A stretch of 32,766 nucleotides of DNA from a bacterium. GTDB lineage: Bacteria > Armatimonadota > Chthonomonadetes > Chthonomonadales > Chthonomonadaceae. A program made the translations under genes and the position numbers. Location of the stretch: contig JAJYCW010000034.1 in NCBI GenBank assembly GCA_021777995.1, positions 1-32,766 of the forward strand, written 5' to 3'. Below the pieces are notes generated by a model. That model was not told the origin of the DNA and searched no databases. It was given only the letters and a program-made list of their open reading frames with translations. Position 1 is the stretch's first letter; every line of letters begins with the position of its first letter. Positions 31,522-32,766 of this stretch are shown piece after piece.

Positions 31522-32766
31522 GTTTCAATCCTCACCCTGCGCTAAGGCCGGGTGCAACTCTCACACGTCTCCACTTGCTGGCATTATTATATGTTTCAAT
31601 CCTCACCCGACGCTAAGGCCGGGTGCAACGTGCTTCTTGCAAGCATGCAAGTATCGCAACGGTAGTTTCAATCCTCACCCGACGCTAAGGCCGGGTGCAA
31701 CTGCTATCAGGAGATATGTCAGTTTCGCGATTTTCATGTTTCAATCCTCACCCGACGCTAAGGCCGGGTGCAACCGGCACGGGCTATCCGTGTCGATTAG
31801 CAATCAACAGGTTTCAATCCTCACCCGACGCTAAGGCCGGGTGCAACGTGTGCTTCTTGCAAGCATGCAAGTATCGCAACGGTAGTTTCAATCCTCACCC
31901 GACGCTAAGGCCGGGTGCAACCGGCCCGCGCACTCAACGACAAGCGGTTCGTCGATGTTTCAATCCTCACCCGACGCTAAGGCCGGGTGCAACTTGCACA
32001 TATTCAATCCTCCTTCAACCGAACGATTGTTTCAATCCTCACCCGACGCTAAGGCCGGGTGCAACATCTGCGAGCAGTAGCGCGGGTAGCACACAGATCA
32101 AGTTTCAATCCTCACCCGACGCTAAGGCCGGGTGCAACTGATGAAGTCGTTGATAGCGCTAAATTCGGGTTCACGTTTCAATCCTCACCCGACGCTAAGG
32201 CCGGGTGCAACAGAGAATACAAACTGCCACCAGCAGGGTAGGGTGTTTCAATCCTCACCCGACGCTAAGGCCGGGTGCAACGAATTGCTCAAGCGATGTT
32301 ATCGCTGAAGGCATTGGTTTCAATCCTCACCCGACGCTAAGGCCGGGTGCAACGAAGGCCTGCATTGAGTCCAACTGCCGCACCTTTGGTTTCAATCCTC
32401 ACCCGACGCTAAGGCCGGGTGCAACTGCCGCCAGGATAGGGTATGCGGCCGGGTACCGGGTTTCAATCCTCACCCGACGCTAAGGCCGGGTGCAACATAT
32501 TGTCCTTCGTAGGGCTATCCTGCATGGACGAGTTTCAATCCTCACCCGACGCTAAGGCCGGGTGCAACGGCCCACGGATGATATGTACACAGAGGCACTG
32601 GAGGTTTCAATCCTCACCCGACGCTAAGGCCGGGTGCAACCTCGCGGGCGATTAAGATAGCGGCCACACAGGCTAAACGCCGTTTCAATCCTCACCCGAC
32701 GCTAAGGCCGGGTGCAACCTGCAAGCACTGCAAACGATATGCATGAATCAGGGGGTTTCAATCCTC
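31522..32766 (-). CRISPR. CRISPR array, 17 complete 37-bp repeats, running off the window
   Basis: On the plus strand the repeat starts GTTTCAATCC and ends GGGTGCAAC, with an internal stem CACCCG...CGGGTG. Repeats start at 31522, 31593, 31665, 31738, 31811, 31885, 31957, 32029, 32102, 32175, 32245, 32317, 32389, 32460, 32532, 32604 and 32682, with the first 12 bases of an 18th at 32755. Spacers are 33-37 nt except one of 41 (32641-32681). The minus-strand repeat ends in ATTGAAAC, the usual type III crRNA 5' handle. The repeat at 31522 differs at two bases (positions 17-18, TG for GA), as expected for the leader-far end. Transcription is therefore probably minus, from a leader beyond 32766. 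It is the natural guide source for the adjacent Cmr complex. Confidence 0.97.

Noticed and set aside
31637-32655. Plus-strand open frames across the CRISPR array encoding repeated FNPHPTLRPGAT or FQSSPDAKAGCN units
   Set aside because: These are translations of the 37-bp repeat, a common false protein call in CRISPR arrays.

Overview
This window is a stretch of bacterial chromosome. It combines a pectin / rhamnogalacturonan utilisation region, a housekeeping and stress-response middle section, and a type III-B (Cmr) CRISPR-Cas locus whose array runs off the right edge. No rRNA, tRNA or transposase gene was seen, so taxonomy rests on weak evidence. The dispersed GGGGTGAGGTTCT-type repeats, the LacI-controlled plant-polysaccharide genes and the lack of proteobacterial or firmicute hallmarks suggest a free-living saprophyte such as an Armatimonadota-like bacterium, at low confidence. 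Promoters of sigma-70 form (TTGACA-N17-TAAAAT) and AGGAG-type ribosome binding sites are easy to find.

Region 1 (1-11,680) handles acidic plant polysaccharide. A truncated pectinesterase-like gene (minus strand) and an unknown 199-aa gene are followed by a repeat-rich spacer and a LacI-family repressor. Downstream, a strong promoter carries a perfect 18-bp palindrome over its start site, and a 15/18 match to that palindrome sits on the repressor's own promoter. This promoter feeds a 787-aa secreted protein that may be a polysaccharide lyase. Next comes a compact operon: a KdgF-like cupin, a Gfo/Idh/MocA oxidoreductase, a GH88 unsaturated uronyl hydrolase, an SDR dehydrogenase (KduD-type role), KDPG aldolase and KDG kinase. 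Together they would turn unsaturated uronides into pyruvate and glyceraldehyde-3-phosphate. A GH78 alpha-L-rhamnosidase at 18.2-20.8 kb fits the same diet, because rhamnogalacturonan supplies rhamnose plus galacturonate.

Region 2 (11.7-18.2 kb) holds a YeeE/YedE transporter pair, an exported rubrerythrin divergent from an OmpR-type two-component system, and an SPFH (YdjI-like) protein with a 185-aa partner of unknown function. Two large perfect hairpins lie in the 12.7-13.4 kb gap.

Region 3 (20.8-32.8 kb), all minus strand, is the CRISPR locus. The order is cmr1, cmr2 (cas10, cyclase GGDD present, no HD domain), cmr3, cmr4, cmr5, cmr6, then two different CARF-HEPN effectors of the Csx2/TM1812 type and a coupled small membrane protein. 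A TauE-like permease and the GH78 gene follow in the same direction. Cas10 should make cyclic oligoadenylate when the complex binds target RNA, and the two CARF-HEPN proteins should respond as RNases. The array (17 complete 37-bp repeats plus a partial one) is most likely transcribed on the minus strand from a leader beyond the window: the minus-strand repeat ends in the ATTGAAAC handle, the mutated terminal repeat is on the cmr1 side, and a terminator-like hairpin with a T-run lies just past it. No cas6, cas1 or cas2 is in the window.
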